Shown: positions 7,276 through 15,907, counted from the first letter of the stretch. The stretch: DNA of 35,182 nucleotides from CAYZHV01 sp046541355 (GCA_046541355.1 JBKHDM010000026.1:1-35182); one strand, 5' to 3'. The notes: generated by a model not told the origin, from the sequence alone. Made by a program: numbers and translations.

Positions 7276-8886
7276 GTGAAAATAGCTAAGATTTCTCTGC
7301 TACTGGTCCTGGGCTTGACGCTCATCATACCGGGTATGCTCTTTGCCGGGGGAAGCGCTGAGGGCGAGGAGACGGAGCAGGAGGATAAGGTGATGCGTAT
7401 AGGTCTACGTAAACTCACCACCATCGACCCCGCTCTCGGAGCAAACGACCCGGAGGTGATGTTCAATCGCCTCCAGTACGACTATCTCGTCGAGATTCTT
7501 CCCGACGGTACCCTCGAGCCGAGCCTCGCTACCGGCTGGCAGGTGAGTGACGACGGGCTGACCTACACCTTCGACCTGCGTTCAGGGGTTACCTTCGAGG
7601 ATGGTTCCGCCTTTGACGCCGAGGACGTGGTCTTTACCTTTGAGCGGCTGGTGAGCGAGGGCTCCTCGATCGTCGGCCTCATGGGGCAGAACGAGGACGG
7701 TAGCGCCACCTGGAGCGTCGAGGCCGCCGACGAGCTCACCGCTGTCTTTACCCTCGAGAACCCCAACGCGGACTTTCTCTACGGCGTTGCATCCCGGTTT
7801 GCTATGATCCTCTCGAGCGAGAGCGAAGAGATAAACGTCTTTTCCGAGGGCGAGGATACCTACGAACACTTCAACGGCACCGGACCGTTTATTCTCGAGG
7901 AGTACGCCGTCGACCAGAGCGCCCGTTTCGTGGCGAACCCCGACTACTGGGGCGGCGCCCCGAACCTCGACGGGATAGAGCTTGTCTTCTTTGATGACGA
8001 CCAGTCGCAGCTCGACGCCTTCCGAAGCGGCGCCCTGGACTTTATTATCAAGGTCCCGGACGATCTGGTCCCCGCCCTCGAGCAGGTACCGAACGCCTCG
8101 GTCATCACCGTTCCTACCAACACCCATCCGATAGTGAGAGTGCGCACCGACGAGGGATCGATTGGAGAGGACGTCCGTATCCGCCAAGCGTTCAAGTACG
8201 CTACCGACCGGGAGCTTCTCAACCTCGACGCCCTCGACGGGACCGGAACGGTTGCGAATAACGACCCGATCGGGCCTACCTACGGAGAGCTCTACAACCC
8301 CCAGGATAACCAGGAGCACGACCCACAGCGGGCGCGGGAGCTCATCTCGGAGGTTCTCGAAGACGACGCCGGCAACGGATATGTCGTCGAGGTCGATGGT
8401 GAGGCGAGGGTCGAGGTGCCCTTTTACGTCGGTGACACCTTCGAGTACGGCCTTGTCGCGGAGTTTCTCCAGCAGCAGTGGCGGGAGTCCAATATCTTTG
8501 TCGAGCTCAACGTAGTCCCTGAGAACGTCTACTACGCCGAGGGGGACAACAACTGGCTCAACGCTCAGCTCGGCATGACCGCCTGGGGAGCGCGACCGAC
8601 ACCGCAGGAGTACCTGAGCGTCGCCTACACCACCGGCGCCGCCTTTAACGAGGCGCGCTGGTCCAACGAGGAGCTCGACTCCCTCGCCACCGAGGCGAGC
8701 CGGACCGCCGATGTCGACGACCGGGCGGAGATCTACGACGAAATCAGTGAAATCTTCCTCGAATCCGGTCCGATTATCATACCCTACTTCCGGCCGGTGG
8801 TCGCGGCTCATTCATCCGACGTAGTCGGACTCGAGCTCCACTCATTTCCCGGACGGACAAACTTCCACCTGGTCGACCTGAGATAG
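7276..8886 (+). CDS. Oligopeptide/dipeptide ABC transporter substrate-binding protein
   Basis: A 536-aa family 5 extracellular solute-binding protein (OppA/DppA type). It has an N-terminal signal sequence (1-24) ending FAGGSAEG, without a lipobox cysteine. Family landmarks include the segment around TTIDPALGANDPEVMFNRLQYDYLVE, the LATGWQVSDDGLTYTFDLRSGVTFEDGSAFDAEDVVFTFERL block and the YEHFNGTGPFILEEY block. The start is GTG, supported by AGGAGGAG 4-5 nt upstream. It heads an operon with two permeases and a fused double ATPase. The likely cargo is a peptide, but nickel or sugar uptake systems share this fold. Confidence 0.92.
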   Translation: MKIAKISLLLVLGLTLIIPGMLFAGGSAEGEETEQEDKVMRIGLRKLTTIDPALGANDPEVMFNRLQYDYLVEILPDGTLEPSLATGWQVSDDGLTYTFDLRSGVTFEDGSAFDAEDVVFTFERLVSEGSSIVGLMGQNEDGSATWSVEAADELTAVFTLENPNADFLYGVASRFAMILSSESEEINVFSEGEDTYEHFNGTGPFILEEYAVDQSARFVANPDYWGGAPNLDGIELVFFDDDQSQLDAFRSGALDFIIKVPDDLVPALEQVPNASVITVPTNTHPIVRVRTDEGSIGEDVRIRQAFKYATDRELLNLDALDGTGTVANNDPIGPTYGELYNPQDNQEHDPQRARELISEVLEDDAGNGYVVEVDGEARVEVPFYVGDTFEYGLVAEFLQQQWRESNIFVELNVVPENVYYAEGDNNWLNAQLGMTAWGARPTPQEYLSVAYTTGAAFNEARWSNEELDSLATEASRTADVDDRAEIYDEISEIFLESGPIIIPYFRPVVAAHSSDVVGLELHSFPGRTNFHLVDLR

Positions 8887-9846
8887 ATGGCCGACTTTGC
8901 CAAACAGGAGCGCGGGTCCGAACCGGACCCGGCTGCTGTCCGGAAGCGGGGTGGCCTCTGGGCCACCCTGCGCGGAAACCCCCTGGCCATTATCGGTGGC
9001 CTCGGGGTGCTTTTCTTTCTGCTTCTGACCCTCTTCGGGCCGCTGCTGGCGCCCTACCCTTACGACCAGGTTATCCGGGGCACCGACATCGGTCAGGAGA
9101 GCAGGAGAGCCCTCACCTCCCAGCCCCCGGCGCCCCCCTTTCCCTTCGGTACCGACCAGCGGGGGCGGGACATCCTGAGCCGAATGCTCTGGGGAGCGAG
9201 GGAGACTCTCGGCCTGCCCCTGGTTGCCACGGCGATATCCGTCGTCCTCGGCGCCTTTCTCGGGCTGCTCATCGGATACGTCGGCGGCGCGGTTGATGAT
9301 CTGATATCGAGACTTATGGACAGTCTCATCTCGATACCGGCGATGGTCCTCGCCCTCGTGATGATCTCGACGATCGTGCCGCTCCTGTCGGCCTCCGATA
9401 GCCCGCTCGTTGAGCTCATCGGTCCGAACAACATCAGTCTCACCATTGTGATCGTTCTCATCTACGTTCCGATAATCTCCCGGGTCGCCCGGAGCGCCAC
9501 CCTCTCGGTGAGGGACCGGGGCTACATTGAGGAGGCGAAACTGCGGGGGGAGGGGACGTTGCACATTCTCCTCCAGCAGATTCTGCCGAGCGTGCTCCCG
9601 GCTCTCGTGGTCGAGGCCGCCCTGCGCCTCTCTTACGCGATCATCCTTGTGACCTCCCTCGGTTTTCTCGGCCTCGGTGTTCAGCCTCCCTCCCCGGAGT
9701 GGGGCCGCATGGTCCTCGACGCCCGGACCCAGTTTGCCGAGGCTCCCTGGGAGCTCTGGTACCCGGTCCTCGGAATCGCCATCCTCATCGTCAGTTTCAA
9801 CCTCATGTCCGACGGCGTACGCCGGATTCTCCGAAAGGAGGAGTAG
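8887..9846 (+). CDS. Peptide ABC transporter permease (DppC/OppC-like)
   Basis: A 319-aa inner-membrane permease. After a charged N-terminus comes a first membrane helix (NPLAIIGGLGVLFFLLLTLFGPLLAPYPY), typical of the DppC/OppC N-terminal domain, and then FGTDQRGRDILSRMLWGARETL, a DppC signature. The EAA loop that contacts the ATPase is at YIEEAKLRGEGTLHILLQQILPSVLP. The C-terminal membrane segments end in ISFNLMSDGVR-type sequence (here IVSFNLMSDGVRRIL). The ATG follows the preceding stop codon with no spacer, so translation is probably coupled. Confidence 0.93.
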   Translation: MADFAKQERGSEPDPAAVRKRGGLWATLRGNPLAIIGGLGVLFFLLLTLFGPLLAPYPYDQVIRGTDIGQESRRALTSQPPAPPFPFGTDQRGRDILSRMLWGARETLGLPLVATAISVVLGAFLGLLIGYVGGAVDDLISRLMDSLISIPAMVLALVMISTIVPLLSASDSPLVELIGPNNISLTIVIVLIYVPIISRVARSATLSVRDRGYIEEAKLRGEGTLHILLQQILPSVLPALVVEAALRLSYAIILVTSLGFLGLGVQPPSPEWGRMVLDARTQFAEAPWELWYPVLGIAILIVSFNLMSDGVRRILRKEE

Positions 9847-9850
9847 CAAA

Positions 9851-11944
9851 GTGTCCGAACCGGTAATAGATGTAAAGAACCTCTCCGTTGAGTACCGTAT
9901 CCGACAGAACTGGTTTAACGCGGTCCGGGACGTCGATCTGAGTATCAATCCCGTGCAGATCCACGGCCTGGTGGGGGAGTCGGGGAGCGGCAAGTCGACC
10001 CTCGGTATGGCGATGATTCACTACCTCCCCCGGAACGCCCGGATCAGCGAGGGAGAGGTGCTGTTCGGAGAGCGGGACCTGCGAAGGGCGGGGGCGCGGG
10101 AGATGGAGAGTATCTGGGGTAATCAGGTCTCCGTGGTGCCTCAGAACACGATGGACTCCCTCAACCCATCCCTGCGCATCTCCAGGCAGATGGTCGAGCC
10201 GACTCGACGACACCTCGGCTACTCCCAGGAGGAAGCGCTCGAGAAAGCTCAGGAAGCGCTCCGTCACGTCCAGATCGCCGACCCTCGCCAGGTTCTCGAC
10301 CGCTACCCTCACGAGCTCTCCGGCGGGATGCTCCAGCGTGTGATGATCGCCATGGCCCTGAGCACCCGACCGAAACTGGTCCTCCTCGACGAGCCGACCA
10401 CCGCCCTCGACGTCACGACCCAGGCTGTCATCCTCGACCTCCTTCGAAACCTCATCAAGGAGGAAGAGGCGGCGGCGCTCTACGTCTCCCACGACCTCGG
10501 AACGGTAGCGCACCTGTGCGATTACGTGACGGTGATGTACGCGGGGGAGGTGATGGAAAGCGCACCGGTGAGTGAGCTCTTTGCCTCCCCACGCCACCCC
10601 TACACCGCCGGGCTCCTCGCCTGTCTTCCTGCCTACAGTGAGGGGCACGAGACCAGGCTCACTACGATCGAGGGTGTCGCCCCGGCGCTCGGCTCCCGAA
10701 GCGAGGCGTGCGTCTTTTCCGACCGCTGTCCCCTGGCCACCGAGAAGTGCAGGAGTGAGAAACCGCCCCTCGAGGTTATCGGGGAGAACCGGACGGTGCG
10801 CTGCTGGCGATGGGAGGAGATGGCCGAAGGCTCCCTCAAGCCTTTTACGACCAGCACCGGCGCCGAGAAGGTCGAGGCAGACGATAGCGCTACGGTCCTC
10901 GAGGCGGGGCAGATGAGCAAGCGCTTCGGCTCCCCGAGTCTCCTCGACCGGCTGAGTCGAAAGCCCCTGGAGTATGTCCAGGCGCTCCGGGATGTGTCGA
11001 TCAAGGTGCGCGCCCGGTCGACCTTCGGGATCGTGGGAGAGAGCGGCAGCGGAAAGACCACCCTCGCCCGGTCGGTGCTCGCCCTCATCAAGGCGGATAC
11101 CGGGGAGCTCGCCCTCGCGGGAGCGCCGATAAGTCTCGATCTGAAAAAGCGGGACAAGGAGGTGCTCCGGAACCTGAGAATCGTGTTCCAGAATCCCGAT
11201 GACTCCCTCAATCCGTACCGTACCGTCGGCGAGACAATCGACCGGACCATAAAGAAGCTCGTCCCGGAAAAGCTCGACCGCCGGGAGCTTCGTCGCCGGA
11301 GCACGGAGATACTCGAGGCGGTAGGCCTCTCCCGGGAGTACTACAACCGGCGACCGGTGATGCTCAGCGGCGGCGAAAAGCAGCGGGTTGCCATAGCCCG
11401 GGCTTTTGCCCCCAACCCCTCCCTCATCGTCGCCGACGAGCCTACCTCATCCCTCGACGTCTCGGTCCAGGCGGTGATCCTCAATCTCCTCAAGGACCTG
11501 CGCGCCCGGGAGGGCGCATCCTACATCGTTATCTCTCACGATCTCGAAGTGGTCAGCTATCTCGCCGATCATATCGCGGTCATGTACCTCGGGGAGATCG
11601 TCGAACAGGGTTCGGTAGCGGCGGTCCTCAACTTCCCCTCCCATCCCTACACCGAGGCGCTCCTCTCGGCAGCGCCGACGCCGGACCCCTCGGTCCCTCA
11701 CCAGCCGATCGCCCTCGGAGGGGAGATCCCATCGCCCCGGAACCGACCCTCGGGCTGCCCCTTTCATACCAGGTGTCCCCGCAAGATTGGCCCGATCTGT
11801 GAGGAACAGGAGCCTCCGGTACGGGTAGCCGAGAGCGGCCATGAGGTGCGCTGCCACTACCCCCTCGAGGAGCTTAGAGCGCTTCAGAACGCAGGTCCTC
11901 CGGTGACGGAACAGATTGTCAAGGTAGAGGAGGTCGACAGATGA
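9851..11944 (+). CDS. Fused double ATPase of a peptide ABC transporter (DppD-DppF type)
   Basis: 697 aa with two complete ABC cassettes. The first has GESGSGKS, signature LSGGMLQRV and Walker B LVLLDEPTTALD. The second has GESGSGKT, signature LSGGEKQRVAIARAF and Walker B LIVADEPTSSLD. Each half ends in an oligo_HPY-like cysteine segment (CVFSDRCPLATEKC and GCPFHTRCPRKIGPIC). In most operons these are two genes, so this is a fusion, which should fix a one-to-one stoichiometry. The start is GTG at 9851 with AAAGGAGGAG about 8 nt upstream; the frame is open further 5' but that part runs inside the permease gene. It overlaps the next permease by 4 bp. Confidence 0.93.
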   Translation: MSEPVIDVKNLSVEYRIRQNWFNAVRDVDLSINPVQIHGLVGESGSGKSTLGMAMIHYLPRNARISEGEVLFGERDLRRAGAREMESIWGNQVSVVPQNTMDSLNPSLRISRQMVEPTRRHLGYSQEEALEKAQEALRHVQIADPRQVLDRYPHELSGGMLQRVMIAMALSTRPKLVLLDEPTTALDVTTQAVILDLLRNLIKEEEAAALYVSHDLGTVAHLCDYVTVMYAGEVMESAPVSELFASPRHPYTAGLLACLPAYSEGHETRLTTIEGVAPALGSRSEACVFSDRCPLATEKCRSEKPPLEVIGENRTVRCWRWEEMAEGSLKPFTTSTGAEKVEADDSATVLEAGQMSKRFGSPSLLDRLSRKPLEYVQALRDVSIKVRARSTFGIVGESGSGKTTLARSVLALIKADTGELALAGAPISLDLKKRDKEVLRNLRIVFQNPDDSLNPYRTVGETIDRTIKKLVPEKLDRRELRRRSTEILEAVGLSREYYNRRPVMLSGGEKQRVAIARAFAPNPSLIVADEPTSSLDVSVQAVILNLLKDLRAREGASYIVISHDLEVVSYLADHIAVMYLGEIVEQGSVAAVLNFPSHPYTEALLSAAPTPDPSVPHQPIALGGEIPSPRNRPSGCPFHTRCPRKIGPICEEQEPPVRVAESGHEVRCHYPLEELRALQNAGPPVTEQIVKVEEVDR

Positions 11945-12888
11945 CCCGCTACCTGATTCGACGGCTCTTTCTCGTCGCGGTAACCCTCATCGTTACCTCG
12001 TTTTTTATCTTCGCCCTTACCAATCTGCTTCCCGGGAATATCGCCCGCCTCGTCCTCGGCCGGGACGCCTCCGCCACGGCGGTGGCGAACTTCGAGGAGC
12101 GCTTCGGCCTCGACCGCCCACCCCTGCAGCAGTACGTCGACTGGCTCGGCGGATTTGCCACCGCGGACTGGGGGGTCTCCTACACCGCCGGAAACCCTCC
12201 GGTCCGGCAACTCGTACTCTCCCGCCTGGGAAACTCGATACGCCTTGCGGGGATCACCCTTCTCATTGTCATACCCCTCTCCCTGGTCCTCGGGGTCCTC
12301 GCGGCCCTGAAAGAGGGAAGCTATCTCGACAGCACGATATCGGTACTCTCCCTCTCGGTAGTCGGGCTTCCGGAGTTTGTCACCGGCATCGTCCTGATTA
12401 ACGTCTTTGCCCTCCGTCTCGGCTGGCTGCCGGCAACCGCCTACGTCGACCGATCGATGGACGCGGTTGCCTGGTTTCGGGTGCTTCTCCTGCCGGCCCT
12501 TACCGCGAGTCTCGTCCTAATCGGGTACATCACCAGGATGACAAGAGCGGGAATGCTCGAGGAGCTCAAGCGCCCCTACGTCCGCACGGCAACCCTGAAA
12601 GGGCTCCCCTGGGGGAAGGTTGTCTTTCGCCACGCCCTGAGAAACGCTCTGCTTCCCTCCATCGCGGTCATCGCCCTCTCCATCGGCTGGCTCATGGGGG
12701 GATTGGTAGTGATCGAGAACGTCTTCAACTTTCCCGGGATCGGATCACTCCTGGTAACGGCGGTTACCCAGAAGAATCTGCCGGTGCTCCAGGCGATCTC
12801 GGTGATTATTGTCTTCTTTTACTCTATTGCGAACCTCATCGCGGATCTTCTCTTTGCCCTGCTCAATCCGCGGATCCGACTCTCCTGA
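11941..12888 (+). CDS. Peptide ABC transporter permease (DppB/OppB-like)
   Basis: A 315-aa inner-membrane permease of the DppB/OppB group. It has an N-terminal helix (TRYLIRRLFLVAVTLIVTSFFIFALTNLLPG), the RFGLDRPPLQQYVDWLGGFATADWGVSY block typical of DppB, and an EAA-type loop YVRTATLKGLPWGKVVFRHALRNALLP. The ATG overlaps the ATPase stop (ATGA). It is the last gene of the operon, which is unusual: DppB-type permeases normally follow the binding protein directly. It should pair with the DppC-like permease encoded three genes earlier. Confidence 0.93.
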   Translation: MTRYLIRRLFLVAVTLIVTSFFIFALTNLLPGNIARLVLGRDASATAVANFEERFGLDRPPLQQYVDWLGGFATADWGVSYTAGNPPVRQLVLSRLGNSIRLAGITLLIVIPLSLVLGVLAALKEGSYLDSTISVLSLSVVGLPEFVTGIVLINVFALRLGWLPATAYVDRSMDAVAWFRVLLLPALTASLVLIGYITRMTRAGMLEELKRPYVRTATLKGLPWGKVVFRHALRNALLPSIAVIALSIGWLMGGLVVIENVFNFPGIGSLLVTAVTQKNLPVLQAISVIIVFFYSIANLIADLLFALLNPRIRLS

Positions 12889-12892
12889 GCCC

Positions 12893-12933
12893 CCGGGAGG
12901 AGGCCGCCGGCCGGCGGCTACCGCCCCTCCCGG
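12893..12933. repeat. Nested inverted repeat between convergent genes
   Basis: An outer 8-bp pair, CCGGGAGG (12893-12900) and CCTCCCGG (12926-12933), encloses the 16-bp palindrome GCCGCCGGCCGGCGGC (12903-12918). It lies just after the permease stop and covers the stop codon of the convergent EamA gene. It could act as a bidirectional stem-loop, but no T-run follows on either strand. Confidence 0.55.
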
Positions 12934-13787
12934 TTCGATGAGAGGGACAAACCGGTGACACTGGTGAGGATCAACACCATCCCCAGCAGCTGCACGGCGA
13001 TGAGCCCCTCGTCGAGGAGCACGACCGCGGCGAAGGAGGCGGTGACCGGCTCGACCATCGCGAGAATCGACGCTACCCCGGGGGGAGTGCTCCGCAGTCC
13101 GAGCACGTAGAGGATAAAGGAGACTCCCCCACCGAGAATGCCGAGGATGAGAAAGAGAAGGCGGCTCTGGGAACCGGGGACCGCGAGGATTTCGCTCCCC
13201 CGGGAAGGAATGATCAGCAGGGAGACCAGCACCGTAAAGGCGATCGCGAGGATCCCGGGAGGGGTGCCGTGGTAAGAGGCGTACTTGAGACCAAAGATAA
13301 ACAGCCCGTAGGAGAGGCCCGAGAGGAGCGCCGCGATCACCCCAAAGAGCTCTACCCCCTCGCCTCCCACCTCGTAGACCCGGGTCAGCATCACCAGACC
13401 CGGCATGACCGCCGCGATCGCCCCCCACTTGAAGGGAGTCGGCCGCTCGAGCTTGAGGGCAAAGGAGACGAGATAGACAAAGACCGGGGCGCAGTACATG
13501 AGGGTCGAGGCGACGGCAACGCTCCCCCGGGAGATACTCAGATAGTAGAAGCCGAAGTTCCCGGCGATACCAACTCCGGCGAGGGCGGACCAGAACCAGA
13601 GCCGCCGGTTACCGAACCCCGACCGACCCGGGCGCAGGAGACTCCAGCTGCCCACCAGCAGTAGACCGACGGCGCCGCGGTAGAACGCGATTACCGACGG
13701 CTGCCAGCCCGAGGCGATGAGAACACCCCCGATCGCGGCTGAGAGCCCCCAGAAGAGCGCGGCGAGGGCGACAAACATGGCGCTCAT
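12918..13787 (-). CDS. EamA/DMT-family transporter
   Basis: An inner-membrane protein of the drug/metabolite transporter superfamily. With the ATG at 13787 it is 289 aa, the usual EamA length, and has about ten hydrophobic helices in two related halves (first: FVALAALFWGLSAAIGG...; second: FKWGAIAAVMPGLVML onward). The C-terminal half contains ALRSTPPGVASILAMVEPVTASFAAVVLLDE-like sequence (here GLRSTPPGVASILAMVEPV), a strong EamA signature. The frame extends upstream to a TTG at 13877, but that segment is hydrophilic and overlaps a likely promoter. Substrate unknown; relatives export metabolites or amino acids. Confidence 0.85.
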   Translation of the reverse strand: MSAMFVALAALFWGLSAAIGGVLIASGWQPSVIAFYRGAVGLLLVGSWSLLRPGRSGFGNRRLWFWSALAGVGIAGNFGFYYLSISRGSVAVASTLMYCAPVFVYLVSFALKLERPTPFKWGAIAAVMPGLVMLTRVYEVGGEGVELFGVIAALLSGLSYGLFIFGLKYASYHGTPPGILAIAFTVLVSLLIIPSRGSEILAVPGSQSRLLFLILGILGGGVSFILYVLGLRSTPPGVASILAMVEPVTASFAAVVLLDEGLIAVQLLGMVLILTSVTGLSLSSNREGR

Positions 13788-13839
13788 GGTTCTACTCGCG
13801 GCTGTGCGAGACGACTGCGGGGAGGGTCCATCTCCTAGT

Positions 13840-13868
13840 AAGCTATCGATTTTCTGCCGCGGACTCAA
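13840..13868 (-). promoter_or_regulatory. Possible promoter of the EamA gene
   Basis: TTGAGT (13863-13868) and TAGCTT (13840-13845) on the minus strand, 17 bp apart, about 45 nt before the predicted transcript reaches the ATG at 13787. The fit to the sigma-70 consensus is moderate. Confidence 0.35.
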
Positions 13869-13947
13869 CGTGCGCAAGCGGGGCGGGCAAGACTCGGTTT
13901 AGAGCGATCCGGGGCGAGAGAGCTCACCCCGACAAGGGTCGGGGCAC

Positions 13948-13973
13948 AAAAAAACCGCCACTTCCGTGACGGC
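13948..13973 (-). terminator. Rho-independent terminator of the tRNA-Ser/Ser/Arg unit
   Basis: On the minus strand CCGTCAC and GTGGCGG form a 7-bp stem (one G-U pair) with a GGAA loop, followed at once by seven T residues. It lies about 120 nt after the 3' end of tRNA-Arg. Confidence 0.7.
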
Positions 13974-14095
13974 CTTTCACCACCGTGGCCGCTGTTCACG
14001 CGGCCACCGTAAAACCCGCGCGTTCCGCGGCTTCGCCTGCGGTAGGCGCGGTGTGTAATCCTGGCGTTCCTCGCTACGCTGCGCTACGCCAGGTA
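13974..14095 (-). other. Hairpin-rich transcribed spacer after tRNA-Arg
   Basis: No gene. Two strong inverted repeats are present: CCTGGCG/CGCCAGG (14060-14066 and 14087-14093) and GTGGCCGC/GCGGCCAC (13985-13992 and 14000-14007, 7-nt loop). They lie between tRNA-Arg and the terminator, so they should be transcribed. The segment could be a processed 3' spacer, a small RNA or a copy of an intergenic repeat family. Confidence 0.5.
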
Positions 14096-14169
14096 CGTGC
14101 CCAAGAGGACTCGAACCTCCGACCTTTAGATCCGCAATCTAACGCTCTATCCAGCTGAGCTATGGGCAC
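14096..14169 (-). tRNA. tRNA-Arg (anticodon GCG)
   Basis: 74-nt class I tRNA. The acceptor stem is GTGCCCA/TGGGCAC, the anticodon stem TTAGA/TCTAA and the loop TTGCGGA, giving anticodon GCG (reads CGC and CGU). The T-arm is GGAGG/CCTCT around TTCGAGT. The discriminator is G and CCA is not encoded. Most bacteria read these codons with an ACG (inosine) tRNA-Arg instead. Confidence 0.93.
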
Positions 14170-14174
14170 AGGTT

Positions 14175-14262
<88 letters not shown>

Positions 14263-14286
14263 TACGTCGATCCTGTCTATACTGCC

Positions 14287-14374
14287 CGGAGAGAGTGGGA
14301 TTCGAACCCACGGTACCCTGAAAGGGCACAACGGTTTTCAAGACCGCCTCCTTAAACCGCTCGGACATCTCTCC
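14287..14374 (-). tRNA. tRNA-Ser (anticodon TGA)
   Basis: 88-nt class II tRNA with a long variable arm. The loop CTTGAAA between GCGGT and ACCGT gives anticodon TGA (reads UCA and, by wobble, other UCN codons). First gene behind the promoter at 14390-14418. Confidence 0.95.
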
Positions 14375-14389
14375 AGTATGCAGGGTGAG

Positions 14390-14418
14390 ACTATACTCAG
14401 CGAGAAATCCTTTGTCAA
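14390..14418 (-). promoter_or_regulatory. Strong promoter of the tRNA-Ser/Ser/Arg cluster
   Basis: On the minus strand a perfect TTGACA (14413-14418) and TATAGT (14390-14395) are exactly 17 bp apart. The predicted start is about 9 nt before tRNA-Ser(TGA). This is the closest match to the sigma-70 consensus in the window. Confidence 0.8.
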
Positions 14419-14438
14419 CGACCGGGAGTTGGGGGTAT

Positions 14439-15191
14439 ATGGTTAAGAAGATGATGAAACTGGCGAGTTACACCCTGGCGGAACGGCCGGATCTTATCGA
14501 CGAGCAGGAGCGGCTCATGCAGGCGCAGTGGCCCGAGTTTGTCACCGAAGGGGAGGGCGGCCTCGGGTGGAACGCGCTGTTCAGTGAGTTTCGGGAGTAT
14601 CAGTTTGTCCTCCTCGACGGCGAGACTATCGTTGGTATCGGAAAGACAATTCCCCTCGCTCTCGAGGCGGGGGTGGAGGATCTTCCTCCGGAAGGCCGGG
14701 AGTGGGCGATTACCAAAGGAAGGCAGGACAAGAGTGAAGGAACCTACCCCGACACCCTCTGCGCCCTCTCGGCGACGGTTGTCACCTCCCATCGCCGCCG
14801 CGGTATCGCATCCCTCCTCCTCGAGCAGATGAGACGAATCGCTCGAGCCGAGGGGCTCGGGCGGCTCATCGCCCCGGTACGGCCTTCGAGAAAGAGCGAG
14901 TTTCCCCTTATCCCGATGGCGGAGTACGCGCAGTGGCGCCGGCACGATGGGGAGCCCTTCGACCCGTGGCTGAGGGTGCACCTCCGCGCGGGGGGCGAGA
15001 TAGTGCGGGTCGCCTCCAGGTCGATGACGATCGACGGCAGCCTCCACGAGTGGAGCCGGTGGACGGGCCTGGAGTTTCCCGGAAGCGGCAGCTATATCAT
15101 CCCCGATGGTCTTGTCCCCCTGCAGGTGGATGTTGAGGCGGGACACGCCTCCTACGTCGAGCCGAATGTCTGGGTGGTACACCGGCTCTGA
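14439..15191 (+). CDS. GNAT-family N-acetyltransferase
   Basis: A predicted acetyl-CoA-dependent acetyltransferase, 250 aa from the ATG at 14439. The GNAT core is visible as a central strand (LCALSATVVTSHRRRGIASLLLEQMRRIARAEG), where RRRGIAS is the motif A pyrophosphate-binding turn. The frame is open further upstream to 14385, but that part lies over the divergent tRNA promoter; ATGs at 14451 and 14454 are also possible. The C-terminal ~80 residues (RVHLRAGGEIVRVASRSMTIDG onward) resemble those of larger GNAT proteins of unknown substrate. The last base of its stop codon is the first base of the next ATG (TGATG), so the two genes are coupled. Confidence 0.8.
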   Translation: MVKKMMKLASYTLAERPDLIDEQERLMQAQWPEFVTEGEGGLGWNALFSEFREYQFVLLDGETIVGIGKTIPLALEAGVEDLPPEGREWAITKGRQDKSEGTYPDTLCALSATVVTSHRRRGIASLLLEQMRRIARAEGLGRLIAPVRPSRKSEFPLIPMAEYAQWRRHDGEPFDPWLRVHLRAGGEIVRVASRSMTIDGSLHEWSRWTGLEFPGSGSYIIPDGLVPLQVDVEAGHASYVEPNVWVVHRL

Positions 15192-15892
15192 TGGAGTTGG
15201 AAGAGCTCGTTTCCCCGGAGCCCTCCTTCTTTGCCCGTCCGACGGTCGAGGTTGCCCGCGCTCTCCTGGGAAGCTACCTCCTCTCGGAGATCGGCGGCTG
15301 CATAACCGGAGGGCGGATCGTCGAGACCGAGGCGTACCTTACAGACGACCCCGCCTCTCACTCCTACCGGGGAGAGCGTCCGCGCAATCGCTCCATGTTC
15401 CACGCCCCGGGGACTCTCTACGTCTACCTCATCTACGGCGTTCATTACTGCCTCAACGTTGTTACAGCACCGCCGGGCGTAGGGGAGGCGGTCCTCCTGC
15501 GCTCCCTCGAACCGGTTTGGGGTGTCGAGGTCATGGCGCGGCGGCGGCGCCGGGAGTGGGACGTTGCCTCCGCCCGAGACGGTGTGAGAGCCGAGGGGCC
15601 ACCGGCGCAGCCCCGGGAGCGGGGAAAGCTCACCGGTATCAGCGACGGGCCGGGCAAGATCGCTACGGCCCTCGCCGTTACCCTGGGTGAGGACGGCAGT
15701 AGCCTCCTAACCGGCCCGCTGCGGCTCTTGCTGCCGGGACCCCGCGGCGGGAGGGGGGAGCATCAGCCGCTTGCGGACGAGCGGATCGTCGCCACCGGGA
15801 GAATCGGGATCAGCACCGCCGGAGATCGTCTCCTGCGCTTTGTGGATTCGAAAAGCGAACTCCTCTCCCGACGCCTTGGTAAGGAGGGTTGA
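15191..15892 (+). CDS. DNA-3-methyladenine glycosylase (AAG/MPG family)
   Basis: A base-excision repair enzyme that removes alkylated or deaminated purines. The 233 aa contain the family blocks ARALLGSYL, the catalytic-Glu segment GGRIVETEAYLTDDPASHSYRG, RNRSMFHAPGTLYVYLIYGVHYCLNVVT, AVLLRSLEP and the GPGKIATAL motif. It is somewhat longer than compact bacterial members because of an Arg-rich insert (about residues 115-140). It starts on the stop codon of the GNAT gene (1-nt overlap). It converges on parB with a 15-bp gap and no visible terminator. Confidence 0.94.
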   Translation: MELEELVSPEPSFFARPTVEVARALLGSYLLSEIGGCITGGRIVETEAYLTDDPASHSYRGERPRNRSMFHAPGTLYVYLIYGVHYCLNVVTAPPGVGEAVLLRSLEPVWGVEVMARRRRREWDVASARDGVRAEGPPAQPRERGKLTGISDGPGKIATALAVTLGEDGSSLLTGPLRLLLPGPRGGRGEHQPLADERIVATGRIGISTAGDRLLRFVDSKSELLSRRLGKEG

Positions 15893-15907
15893 GGAGCTCC
15901 CGACGCC

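Noticed and set aside
9677..9850. Longer N-terminus for the fused ABC ATPase
   Set aside because: The upstream extension lies inside the permease gene, is Ser/Pro/Arg-rich, and the GTG at 9851 has an excellent Shine-Dalgarno.
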